Source of the DNA: Argopecten irradians
Taxonomy: Eukaryota > Mollusca > Bivalvia > Pectinida > Pectinidae
Reading direction: 5' to 3'
DNA: 64,000 nt
NCBI RefSeq assembly: GCF_041381155.1
Contig: NC_091142.1
Coordinates: forward strand, 9,171,340 to 9,235,339
Positions within the stretch are counted from its first letter, which is position 1. Every line of letters starts with the position of its first letter. The notes under the pieces are model-generated. The model was not told the origin of the DNA. It worked only from the letters and a program-made list of their open reading frames with translations, and did not search any database. Below are positions 13,401 through 21,835 of the stretch, piece by piece. The translations under genes and the position numbers were made by a program.

Positions 13401-16400
13401 CCCTCACAAGACAGGTACAAGTCTGCCCTTACAAGGCAGGTACAAGTATGCCCTTACCAGGCAGGTACAAGTCTGCCCTCACAACATATGAACAGTTAAG
13501 TCTGCCCTCACAACATAGGTACAAGTCTGCCCTCACAAGGCAGGTACAAGTCTGCCCTCACAAGGTAGGTAAAAGTCTGCCCTCTAAATGTAGGTACAAA
13601 TCTGCCCTCACAAGGTAGGTAAAAGTCTGACTTCTCATTTGATGGCTCTCAAGGTAGGTACTAGTCTGCTTTATTCTTTTGTAATTTACTCAAGATAATG
13701 CCTTCCTCAGTACTTACAGTATTTTAATTCTTTTGTAATCTACTCAATGTAATGTCTTCCTCAGTACTTACAGTACTTTGATTCTTTTGTAATCTACTCA
13801 ATATAATGCCTTCCTCAGTACTTACATTACTTTGATTCTGTTGTAGATATCCCGCGTCTTACCTCAGATGATCTTATCCCCATACTCGTAAGTATTAACA
13901 ATAAACTTAGCCAAGACACCAGTCTGTTCGCCTCACTGTAGGTATTGTTCACCAACAAATATTACCAGCATCATATTAGAATTATATTACTTACAATGCA
14001 TAGGTTTTAATTTTACAAGTACTGATAAAAGCTGAGAATGATTTTTGACAGTACTGCCAAAATTCTTTACATTTACATCTACAGTGCAGTGAAAAGAGTA
14101 CATGTATACGGTCAGACCAAGTTGTGGTCTATAATTTCATTTCATATTTGTACATTACTATTTGTAATTGCAAAGTGATTCCTGCAGGTATGTTTCCATC
14201 TAAGCATACATAAGGCATAAAGATAAGATTTTTTCAGTGCATACATTCTATGATGTAACTAATGTTGACTGTTTGTCAGTCCATTTAAATGATGTTCGCA
14301 GCTTAAGTCATCAATCCTTGATATTTGGTTTCTTCTGCAACAACAGTTGCTTACTTTACACCATTACCATCATTGAAAAGTTTCTGATTCTTTTTCTACT
14401 TCAAAATAAAAGTATTTAAAATTAATTAATTGCATCCCAGGGAAAAATCCATGGCACTATAAGCCTTATATGGAATGAGGTACTCATTGCACATATGACA
14501 AAGCAAATTTTTTTTTATATGACTTTTTATTTTTGTATTAATTAGACACTTATATAATATATACACATGCACTTAAACACCAATTATTGTCCAAATGATA
14601 CATATTGTTTATCAATCATAAAAGTTTAATAATTATTGTAGAAAATTATAATAATTTCTTGTGAAGGTAAATATATTAAAGAACAAAAGGTAAAACTTTC
14701 AGTTGTATACATGTGTATGTTGATGCTATTTATTTATTTTTATTTTTTTTGGGGAGGGGGGGGGGATTTTAGCCGTAGTGACCACCTCTTTATAAAGACC
14801 ATCTTTGGTGGGTCCCTAAAGGCTCATTTCAACTCAATCTGACTCTTGACCCAATTATGTTTGGCTTTAAAACCATTTTAATTTGTTCATTCGTTATCAT
14901 CCTTCTGTATCATCCCTAAACGTTTTAATTCTTACAGACATCTTCAACTAATCGTGTCTATTTCAGGTGACTGTCATCGCCCAGTCCAGGTGTACACATC
15001 TTGCTAGTAACATGTTTTACATTGAGACGTTTCATTGGTCGACTGAGATCAACGATCGAGACAACCTAAGGTATGAAAGTAAATCATCTGAAAACATCTT
15101 TATATTTCTGATTCTAACCCTACATAGATTATCCAAATTAACTTTAATGGTAGGCTATATGTTAAGGTCAAGTTTTGGCGCTATATGAACATTATTTACA
15201 TATAGCAGTTATCTGCCCATGACCGTAAGTATTAATTTTGTGACATCATGTATAATATGTAATGTCATATAGAAAATAATGTCAGTTTCACTCACAAAGT
15301 ATTGATGTCAAAAAAGATACCGTAACTGTGATGTAAAATTTTCACGATCGTAGCAAAGTAATCGAAAAAATGTTTTTTTGAGAGTTTGCGTTAAAGTTAG
15401 CTTTTGACAAAGCTAATCACATCAAATTGAATTTAAACTTCGTCAAGTAACTCCGTCACAACACATGGAAAAGATCAAGATCAATATTTAAATTGGTTTG
15501 GGTATTCTTAGGATGAAAACTCTAATTTTTAGTGGATTTTGAGACTTTTAAGTTTAATCAACTACACGCAGACTGATCAAAAATGATACTCTTTGCATCA
15601 CTATGATAGAGTACATTGGACCCTTGATAATCTGGACACCTTCGTTCCCAGCCTAAACCGTCCAGAATCTGAATTTCCGGACGAGTGAGCATAAATAAAG
15701 TTACGGAAATCCGTTTCCTGACATTTCCTTCCGGATTGCGAGTTTTCCGGACTATCAGCATCCAAATTATTGCAGGTCAACTGTACAAAATTTGTCTTGA
15801 CAAAATTTACATAAATTTAATCTTACTGAGACTTGGTCAGTCGCCATACTACTATTCAATGGGGGCGCATATTTAATAGTTTTGAGAATGGAATATATTA
15901 AATTTGTGCAGTTTTTATTTTGTGGTACACCATTTCTTCTTTATGCACTTTTGCATAACAGTTGTAAAATTCAAAATATTTTGTTGCTGTTTTGAATATG
16001 TGGATTTCAGGAAAACTGCGAATATATAGCATAAATACACCCTCTTCCGAGAAATATTTTTCCTGTTCTCTTTTGTCATACAGAACTTTATATGTCATGT
16101 TGAATTTTACAGCTACTGTATGGTCACATTCAAAGCTGCAGTCCAGTACATGATCAACACAGACTTTTCTTACCTTCAGGGTCAAAAGTCAAAGGTTAAA
16201 CGGGAGGTCAGTAAACTTTTATTTAAATTCAAGTATTGATCATTGTAATTTTGGCGATAGTAATTTAATTAATGTCAAATATATATTTATGTTTCCCTAT
16301 AAAAAGAAAAAGTAATAGTGTGACCCAAGGTTTTATGTAGATATAAATCTTGAATCCAATACAGATGAGTATTGATGAGTTGATGAGAGCTACCAAAGAT

Positions 16401-19354
16401 GTGACACTACACAGAGAGGATAACGGAAAGTTTCCTACCGGGGGCACCGCCACTAACAGGAGGGACCAACAGCTTCAGAACATATCCAGACTCATACAGG
16501 AAACTGAGGACGAATGGACCAAACCAAAGTCGGCCACAATAGAACAAAAAAGTGTATTTGGGGGTAAGGTCACTTAAGTTACTACGTAAGCGAAATCATC
16601 AAAGTTGTATGGTCTGTGACTCGCGTATCATCAAAGTTGTATGGTCTGTAACTTGTTGTATTTTTGGCATAGAAAAAGTATTTAAAGTGTTCTACATATT
16701 TTTCTCTTCCTCTCTAAGTTTTAAACTTTCCATATTTACTGACTTTAGTATAGTTCGTATTCGCAAAGTTATTAAACAAGTAAATTAGAATATTGATTTT
16801 TAACGTGTACATGTTTAAAATAGCTTGGAAGTATCTGAACTGTTCCGATCTATTCTGATCTGTACAGGTATTGTCGATATTGACCATGTGATATGGCTCG
16901 GAAGGTTCCGATCTATACGGATATCGCCGATGTCGGTCACATGATGCAACTCGGTTTTCCTATATTACCTGAAAGTTTGAAACATGGCGTTGACTCTAGC
17001 GGTTCTTTCAAAATAGTAGTATGTTTGTGCTTTGAATTCATGGATCTGAACCATCATAAGCATCCGTATTCACACATTGTATGTTTTATGAGAGTTTGTA
17101 ATGGTGAAAATTGCAAGAAATACAACTTTAAATTTGACCATAAAAATACCTTCAATCTACACACACTCTGTGGTTTTGATAAAGAATATTTTGTTTTTGT
17201 TATTTTTTCTGTATATAGATGTATAGCTACAAATATCAGGGGCTTAGGAAGCGGGGGGGGAAGGGGGGGGCAACTGCCCCCCCCGTTCCCCAGGACGGGG
17301 GGGGGGGCAAACATGTCTTTTTGCCCCCCCCATTTTCGCCGACTGAAATTTTCTAAAAATGCTTATTTGAAAGAAAAAAGGGTCCTCCTACACATTTTTC
17401 GTACTTCATTCTAGAAAATATTTTCCGCTGCGCGGCGCATTTCCTAAAACGTTCAAGCACATAATGTCAAACCTTAAATAGTGAAAATTCAATACACACA
17501 AACTAGACTAAAAATGGCCATCAAGGGATTCTATGTGCTATTTAAAAAATGTCTCTTAAAAGATCAATTTTAGCGAGACAATTAATTCATTTTTTCATGT
17601 TACACAACAATGTGCCGATGGTGTGAAGTCGGTATATTCAGATCGAGTAGGGTTGCATAATGTTATGACGACACAATTATCATTTCTAAATGCAGGTAGC
17701 TTTAAATCGAAAAATTACCATGTTAAGAACGCTTTATAATCATTAAACTTTATCGTAAAACTCATCTCAGCCATTCTAAATCGTAATTTTTTTTCCCCGG
17801 GGGAGACCCCCGGACCCCCCTAACACCAAATTCTCACGCCTTTGGGCGCTCGCAAATTCATCAAAATGCATCGTAAAAATCATCTAAGCCATTCTAAATC
17901 GTAATTTTTTCCCGGGGGAGACCCCCGGACCCCCCAAACACCAAAATCTCGCGCTGTCGGGCGATCGCAAAATCATCAAAATACATAAAACTAATCCCGG
18001 GGGTCACCGTCAGACCCTAATAAAACACCAAAATCTCGCGCCTTCGACGCTCACACGCTAATTCGGCCAATTTGCGTATTCGTTAATTTCCTTTTAGCGA
18101 CCCCACTGTCTATAAATGTGTACAAGGATTAAATTTAGTGATATATGAAAAATGAACATAAAGCATATATTATATGGTTGGGAGTTGAAATAATCTCCTC
18201 CTGTAGGTGTGGCGGGGGGGGGGTTTACAAAATATTGAGGACCTTTGCCCCCCCATGACGTTTCATCTTCCTACGCCACAAATATGATAGCTCTATAAGA
18301 CTTTTATATTGTTGTTGTCTTTAGAAAGATACAGTAGGACAGATTAGATTTATTTGTTAAATGAACAGACATGCACTCTGTTTATTTTACAGACCGGTAC
18401 CAGCAGTCACTTTTAAGTCCAGACATCAGCCAATCCCGGTCTTCCGACAAAAAATCTGCTCCACAGTTCGGGTAAGTTACCATGCCCCACCTGTGTAAAC
18501 AACTCTCAAAATGAGATTTCCTCAAAGGAAGAGTGTCAATTTGGGCCCTTTGGCGGCCATGACCGATAAGCATTATTTTTTGTTTGCAGATACATGGGGG
18601 TTGGGACATGATATGACATGGTTAAGCTCAGGTCGGAGTCCCTTGAGAGTTATGGGGATTGTTAAACAGAAGGGGAAATTTTCTCTTTTGTCCAGTTTTG
18701 CTGGAACTATTTGATATTTTTAAATGATTTTTCGTGAATTATGATATATTGATAGGTTGAAAATAAAATAAATTGGAAAATATAACTTTAGACAGCTTGA
18801 GATGTTTCATACAAGCATAGCCATGCCACATGATCATCAATCTTCAACACAGGGATGTGATACTTAGTAATGTACAGTCTAACAACAGAAAGGGGCTCAG
18901 TTTTGTCTATTTCGTTTTCTTTTACACAAGTAAGTTGTTAAGAAGAAATACGTTCAAATTTTTCTTCCTCTTTTCAAAGTAGGTGTATTGTCATTTCACT
19001 TATTTAAAGTAATTTCAGTTTAAGTGAAATGACATTACATCTATCTGGAAAAAAGGAAGAAAACATAATTCTGCTTGGCAATCTAATTAAAATAAGACTT
19101 GTAATTAGGCTTCACTATGATGTGCTGCATTGTATGTTACGCTCCAATACAAGATTGTTCTTCGTGGCAAATTACTTAATTATTAATATTCTTTTCCATT
19201 TTTTCTGGGGTTGCTATTCTTAAAGATGATATGAATTACTTACAATTATTTTCCTGTTAGACTATCATATCCATGATATTATTTTTCCGTTTTCAGGGGT
19301 TTTGGATCTTTAGAAGATGACATCTTTGAGCAATCATTTGGGAAGCAAACCTGA
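4381..19354 (+). CDS. ANKRD27-like: VPS9-domain Rab exchange factor, ANKRD27/VARP-like, lacking ankyrin repeats (5' partial, 17 exons)
   Basis: Seventeen segments join in consistent phase to give 472 residues and a TGA stop; the 5' end is outside the window. Residues 1-81 align by eye with the N-terminal domain of vertebrate ANKRD27 as I remember it (FLTL, GFTC, KILTEE and FKILVI blocks in the same order). Residues 153-159 carry a CLKC pair. A VPS9 domain spans about 180-355: SDDLIPIL near 288-295, SNMFYIETF near 309-317, SYCMVTFKAAVQY at 330-342. The Asp, Pro, Asn, Tyr and Thr positions that matter for Rab5-family exchange in VPS9 proteins are present. In the known family the protein acts on Rab21 on endosomal membranes. 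A 110-residue hydrophilic tail follows and the frame stops, whereas vertebrate ANKRD27 continues into ankyrin repeats. Family assignment is strong for VPS9, good for ANKRD27; the ankyrin-less form is seen directly but could be one isoform. Confidence 0.88.
4892..4968 (+). CDS. Gene 1 exon 2, with GC donor
   Basis: Acceptor GTGTTACAG; donor GATG/GCAAGT, a GC-AG donor in its usual context. This is the only donor that keeps phase with exon 3. Encodes FLTLKSSEKIVHLEESGKEL and the GDG join. Confidence 0.75.
5294..5326 (+). mobile_element. Terminal fragment of the 325-bp-core repeat element
   Basis: Matches the reverse complement of the left end of the element at 37975-39710 (GGTGACCGTTAAGGCCC then GGGCCTCTT) with about three differences. 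It lies directly upstream of the exon 3 acceptor and provides its pyrimidine tract. Confidence 0.8.
5336..5391 (+). CDS. Gene 1 exon 3
   Basis: Acceptor GGCCTCTTTTTTTTCAG, donor AATAAG/GTAAGA. Encodes FTCPCTVKILTEELGYNK. The polypyrimidine tract comes from the end of a dispersed repeat (see 5294-5326). Confidence 0.82.
5402..5609. mobile_element. Tigger/pogo-like MITE, copy A
   Basis: Inverted ends TAGTCAAACCTGTC at the left and the complement of CCTTCCTTATG..., with TA at both borders. The interior repeats ATAAAGACCACC motifs. Related to the element at 10304-10531. Sits in intron 3 of gene 1. Family name is from resemblance of ends only. Confidence 0.7.
6114..6557. mobile_element. Inverted-repeat element flanked by a 24-bp direct repeat
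   Basis: TTATTTTAAGACAGCCTTTAAGTG occurs exactly at 6114-6137 and 6534-6557. The sequence between begins CTACGTATACCTTTCCG and ends with the complement of CTACCTTTCCGGAG, so it has imperfect inverted ends. Part of the interior is similar to 60050-60240 (CATAACGCGGGTC, CGTCGTCCTAAAT). Confidence 0.65.
6897..6968 (+). CDS. Gene 1 exon 4
   Basis: Phase 0 at both ends, 24 codons, DYKPFKILVIEKPLDIF and on to SSQ. The donor CACAG/GTAAGA is the first unit of a 21-bp tandem repeat. Confidence 0.85.
6961..7086 (+). repeat. 21-bp tandem repeat seeded on the exon 4 donor
   Basis: TCTTCACAG/GTAAGATTAATG and five degrading copies. Intact or near-intact GT donors fall at 6969, 6990, 7011 and 7032, each 21 bp apart. 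Later units have lost the GT. Confidence 0.9.
7755..7835 (-). mobile_element. Candidate SINE 3' tail fragment
   Basis: GATTGATTGATGGGGCTTAACGTTC resembles, in complement, the tail and 3' end of tRNA-derived SINEs seen elsewhere in the window. Too short for firm assignment. Confidence 0.35.
8187..8248 (+). CDS. Gene 1 exon 5
   Basis: Acceptor TTCATTCCAG, donor TCGGA/GTAAGT. Encodes TRVRTGSERISEKDAVLSVS and two bases of the next codon. Confidence 0.85.
8416..8449 (+). CDS. Gene 1 exon 6
   Basis: A 34-nt micro-exon encoding CREILSEEYGQ. Acceptor TTTTATTCAG, donor GCCAG/GTGAGA. Its 3' end and donor are repeated downstream in tandem. Confidence 0.83.
8442..8545 (+). repeat. About 34-bp tandem repeat seeded on the exon 6 donor
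   Basis: ATGGCCAG/GTGAGATTAACTT recurs at 8476 with the donor changed to CTGGGA, and at 8509 with GTTAGA. Copies end in AATAATT. Confidence 0.85.
9040..9180 (+). repeat. 42-bp tandem repeat carrying the exon 7 acceptor
   Basis: Three acceptors with the same context end at 9082, 9124 and 9166, each followed by G(C/T)GATGAAGACTTTA. A weaker fourth unit may precede at about 9043. Only the last reads into open coding sequence. Confidence 0.9.
9167..9283 (+). CDS. Gene 1 exon 7
   Basis: 39 codons, phase 0, starting VMKTLDDSIRVFEANYM; likely helical. Two upstream copies of acceptor plus exon start exist (about 9068-9166), but the copy beginning at 9125 runs into TGA, so the third acceptor is the coding one. 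Confidence 0.87.
9439..9604. mobile_element. MITE with ends TTACAGAGAGTTATC, copy 1
   Basis: Near-palindromic element: left arm with CAGGTAGGTATTGATTGTGA, right arm its complement. Contains a full CRE palindrome TGACGTCA at 9555-9562. Similar copy at about 61682-61810. In intron 7 of gene 1. Confidence 0.75.
9679..9758 (+). CDS. Gene 1 exon 8
   Basis: Acceptor TTTGTAACAG, donor GAAAG/GTTGGT. Encodes KCLKCGKRQQKGKSHLSREE and LDTVIE, ending with AG of a Ser codon. The CxxC pair is visible here. Confidence 0.85.
9803..10023. mobile_element. CTCCAGGGG-family MITE, copy 1
   Basis: Inverted ends CATCCTC(A/G)ATACTCCA(A)GGGTTACTATCA at left and the complement at right (AACCCCTTGAGTATCGAGGATG type). 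The right end continues into TGAGATAGTCCAGGGGTGGATATA. Same family as 11703-12034, 52705-52998 and 53909-54210, and source of the array at 23275-24020. Confidence 0.8.
10304..10531. mobile_element. Tigger/pogo-like MITE, copy B
   Basis: Left end CCAAACCTGTCTATAATGACC, right end the complement of AGCAAAACCTGCC, TA at both borders. The interior has about five short copies of GGTGGTCTTTATA (10365-10435). A further fragment of the family lies at about 14770-14835. Confidence 0.7.
11063..11222 (+). CDS. Gene 1 exon 9, start of the VPS9 domain
   Basis: 53 codons beginning YVVGSVHTKLFCAIRDKL. Acceptor TTTTTTCTGTAG, donor GCAGCT/GTAAGT. Corresponds to the helical first part of a VPS9 domain. Confidence 0.92.
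11703..12034. mobile_element. CTCCAGGGG-family MITE, copy 2
   Basis: Left end CATCCTCGATACTCCAGGGG, right end complement (GAGTATCAAGGATG). The interior shares ACTTCAAAG(C/A)(A/C)ACACAGTCAA with copy 1. In intron 9 of gene 1. Confidence 0.8.
12235..12306 (+). CDS. Gene 1 exon 10
   Basis: 24 codons, VVELANVDGLKTPLEKLHCL and KTTI; the PLEKLHCLKTTI block is typical of the VPS9 helix before the catalytic core. Donor ACCATT/GTACGT. Confidence 0.92.
12710..12785 (+). CDS. Gene 1 exon 11
   Basis: Acceptor TTTTTTCAG, donor ACAAG/GTAGGT. Encodes DCITDTIMSHVIDTHNSSVS and LSPSQ. The donor is unit one of a 25-bp array of more than 30 copies. Confidence 0.9.
12779..13650 (+). repeat. 25-bp array seeded on the exon 11 donor
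   Basis: The first unit spans the exon 11 end: TCACAAG/GTAGGTACAAG. About 34 units follow. Variants are CAAGGTAGG (donor intact), CAACGTAGG, CAAGGCAGG and CAACATAGG (donor weakened or lost). Confidence 0.95.
13690..13846 (+). repeat. 54-bp tandem repeat ending at the exon 12 acceptor
   Basis: Three units containing CCTTCCTCAGTACTTACA start near 13702, 13756 and 13810. The first two end in CTTTTGTAATCTACTC, the last becomes CTGTTGTAG, the used acceptor. The same intron carries the 25-bp donor array at its other end. Confidence 0.85.
13847..13887 (+). CDS. Gene 1 exon 12, VPS9 catalytic motif
   Basis: A 41-nt exon encoding IPRLTSDDLIPIL; the DD and P match the conserved VPS9 core. The acceptor CTGTTGTAG closes a 54-bp tandem repeat. 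Confidence 0.93.
13888..14966 (+). other. Gene 1 intron 12, no exon seen
   Basis: AT-rich intron with a G-rich homopolymer (GGGGAGGGGGGGGG) near 14750 and a Tigger-like fragment at 14770-14835. Nothing else recognisable. Confidence 0.6.
14967..15070 (+). CDS. Gene 1 exon 13
   Basis: Encodes VTVIAQSRCTHLASNMFYIE and TFHWSTEINDRDNL, the conserved Asn and aromatic segment of VPS9. Acceptor TATTTCAG, donor CTAAG/GTATGA. Confidence 0.93.
15612..15785. mobile_element. Pogo-like MITE in intron 13
   Basis: Ends TACATTGGACCCTTGATAAT and, in complement, TACAGTTGACCTGCAATAAT; TA at each border; interior with TCCGGA repeats. Typical length for a non-autonomous element. Confidence 0.65.
16113..16206 (+). 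CDS. Gene 1 exon 14, end of the VPS9 domain
   Basis: Encodes YCMVTFKAAVQYMINTDFSY and LQGQKSKVKRE. The Tyr and Thr expected at the VPS9 nucleotide-release surface are present. Donor GGGAG/GTCAGT. Confidence 0.92.
16365..16563 (+). CDS. Gene 1 exon 15
   Basis: 66 codons of hydrophilic tail starting MSIDELMRATKDVTLHRED, with RLIQETEDEW. Acceptor CCAATACAG, donor TTTGGGG/GTAAGG. Confidence 0.88.
16590..16652 (+). repeat. 32-bp tandem duplication just inside intron 15
   Basis: ATCATCAAAGTTGTATGGTC occurs at 16595 and 16627. It is 30 nt from the donor but does not include it. Confidence 0.8.
17234..18283. mobile_element. Poly-G/C-ended inverted-repeat element
   Basis: Left end CAGGGGCTTAGGAAGCGGGG, right end complement of GTGGCGTAGGAAGATG, with G8 to G12 and C7 to C9 runs just inside both ends. 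The interior has about 118-bp repeats at 17752-18060 with CCCGGGGGAGACCCCCGGAC. In intron 15 of gene 1; no coding frame seen. Confidence 0.65.
18393..18471 (+). CDS. Gene 1 exon 16
   Basis: Encodes RYQQSLLSPDISQSRSSDKK and SAPQF; Ser-rich tail. Acceptor TTTATTTTACAG, donor TTCGG/GTAAGT. Confidence 0.85.
18472..19296 (+). other. Gene 1 intron 16
   Basis: AT-rich intron; no repeat or exon recognised apart from an imperfect short inverted stretch near 18990-19035. Confidence 0.55.
19297..19354 (+). CDS. Gene 1 exon 17, terminal
   Basis: Acceptor CCGTTTTCAG; encodes GFGSLEDDIFEQSFGKQT then TGA at 19352-19354. Acidic C-terminus. Phase agrees with exon 16 (GG/G). Confidence 0.82.
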
Positions 19355-19851
19355 CGATAGGTTGTCATGATAATGGAAAATATGAAAAAGAGACATAGGA
19401 GCATAAGATGACAAGTTTTTAGACAGAACTGGTAACTGAAAATTAATCTTATTATTTCGTGTGTGGCTAAATTTCATTAATTTCGTGGGCAACATGGATT
19501 TACAAGTGATAAGGATTCGTCAGTCTCTTTACACTATTATACATTACACAAGACGCCTATGATTCAGCCATTACTCAAAATTTTGTGGATCAAATTTTGG
19601 CGATCATAGCAATGTCCCGCAAAAATATCTGACCCATGACAACAGCCGGATATATGGTATTTGGTATGTCCTTCTCTATCTCCAGGGGTTATTATCACTG
19701 CCATTATATCTGTCAATGAAGGCTCTGTGTGCGACAAGTTGTGTGCAGGATGAGAGAGTATAGTTTGGTCGTATGATGTACAATGAAAAATATAGAAAAA
19801 CGATTCACTGTATATTCTTGAAGTTCACGACAATGATTCACTTCACTTTTT
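19355..19851 (+). other. 3' untranslated and intergenic stretch
   Basis: Follows the gene 1 stop. No clear AATAAA close to the stop. A fragment of the CTCCAGGGG MITE end lies at about 19681-19712. Confidence 0.5.
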
Positions 19852-21835
19852 AGGTCACCTGAGAGTCTCAAGTGACCTATTCTAATCGCCTTTTGTCCGT
19901 CGTCATGCGTTGTGCGTCGTATGTCTGTAAACAATTTACATTTTCGACTTCTTCTCCAAAACTGCTGAAGCAATTTCAATAAAATTTTGCACAAACCTTC
20001 TAAGGCATAAGGCCAATCAAAATTGTGAATTATATGGTCCCCACACCCCAGGGAGCTATGGGAGGGGCCAAAAGGGGTAAAATTGACTAAAATTTAAAAA
20101 AATCTTCTTCTCCACTCACAGATGTGATGGAATTAAATACTCTTCATAGATAGAAAGGTCCTAAGGTCCTTGACAAAAATGTGAATTATATGACCCTGGG
20201 GTCTCAGGTTTCCCCCTGGGGAGGGGGTTAAGTTTACTATAGTTTATATAGGGAAAACACATTTTTGAGTAATATTTGATCATTTGTAATAGGAAATGAG
20301 TCAAATATTGTCAGAATTATCAGTATGAGATGGCCATTGAATCCTATTAACCAATTTTCCATGACTGACCCCCAGGGGCCTTAGGGGCGGGGTCAAAAGG
20401 GGTCAAATAGTCTATAACTTCAAAAATCTTCTTCTGAAATTCTGGAAATGGTAGAATCACATACTCTTCATAGATGGAAAGGTCTTGAGGTCCTTTACAA
20501 AAATTGTGAATTATATGACCCTGGGGTCTCAGGTTTCCCCCTGGGGAGGGGGTTAAGTTTACTATAGTTTATATAGGGAAAACACATTTTTGAGTATTAT
20601 TTGATCATTTGTAATAGGAAATGAGTCAAATATTGTCAGAATTATCAGTATGAGATGGCCGTTGAATTCTATTAACCAATTTTCCATGATTGACCCCCAG
20701 GGGCCTTAGGGGCGGGGTCAAAAGGGGTCAAATAGTCTATAACTTCAAAAATCTTCTTCTGAAATTCTGGAAATGGTAGAATCAAATACTTTTCATAGAT
20801 GGAAAGGTTTTGAGGTCCTTTACAAAAATTGTGAATTATATGACCCTGGGGTCTCACGTTTCCCCCTGGGGAGGGGGTCAAGTTTACTAAAGTTTATATA
20901 GGGAAAACACATTTATGAGCATTTTTGCTCAATTTTCATAGGAAATGAGTCAATTGTCATTAGAATTATTAGCCTGAGATAACATTTTAATATTATATCT
21001 ATGTTGGTCCTGGTCAACCCCCTCGGGGCAGAGGTGTGGGGCCAAAAGGGGCAAATAGGCTAAAACTTTAAAAATCTTCTTCTTAAATACTGGAAATGGT
21101 AGAGATGGAAAGGTTTTGAGGTCCTTTACAAAAATTGTGAATTATATGACCCTGGGGTCTCACGTTTCCCCCTGGGGAGGGGGTCAAGTTTACTAAAGTT
21201 TATATAGGGAAAACACATTTATGAGCATTTTTGCTCAATTTTCATAGGAAATGAGTCAATTGTCATCAGAATTATCCCTATGTGATGGCCATTGAATCTT
21301 ATTAACAAATTTTCCATGACTTATCCCCAGGGGCCTTAGGGGCGGGGCCAAAACGGGTCAAATAGGCTAAAATTTCAAAAATCTTCTTCTGAAATTCTGG
21401 AACTGGTAGAATCAAATACTCTGCATAGATGGAAAGGTTTTAAAGTCCTTTACAAAAATTGTGAATTATATGACCCTGGGGTCTCGGGTTTCCCCCTGGA
21501 GAGGGGGTCAAGTTTACTTTAGTTTACATAGGAAAAACACATTTATGAACATTATTTGCCTATTTTTCATAGGAAATTAGTCAAACTGGGTTAGAATTAT
21601 TAGCCTGAGATAGCATTTTAACATTATATCCATATTGGTCCTGGCTGACCCCCAGGGACCAGAGGGGCGGAGCCAAAAGGGGTCAAAATGGTAATTTCAA
21701 AAATCTTCTTTTTGAATTCACAGATTTGATGGAACCAGATACTCTTGATAGATTGGAAGGTCTAACACTCTTTACAAAAAATTGTGAATTTCAATGCCCT
21801 GGGATCTCAGATTTTCCCCTGGAGAGGGGTCTCTT
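19852..21835 (+). mobile_element. Mobile element with 325-bp tandem core, copy 1
   Basis: Starts AGGTCACCTGAGAGTCTC and a GTCGT-rich segment (19905-19925), then about six copies of a roughly 325-bp unit; GTGAATTATATGACCCTGGG recurs at 20181, 20506, 20831, 21137 and 21461, with a diverged unit at 21784. The left end is the complement of the right end of 37975-39710. No protein frame. Such tandem-core elements are known in bivalves; the class is inferred. Confidence 0.8.

Noticed and set aside
15558-15761. 67-codon minus-strand frame
   Set aside because: Lies in a pogo-like MITE built of TCCGGA repeats.
17054-17314. 86-codon Pro-rich minus frame
   Set aside because: Produced by poly-G/C runs of a mobile element end.
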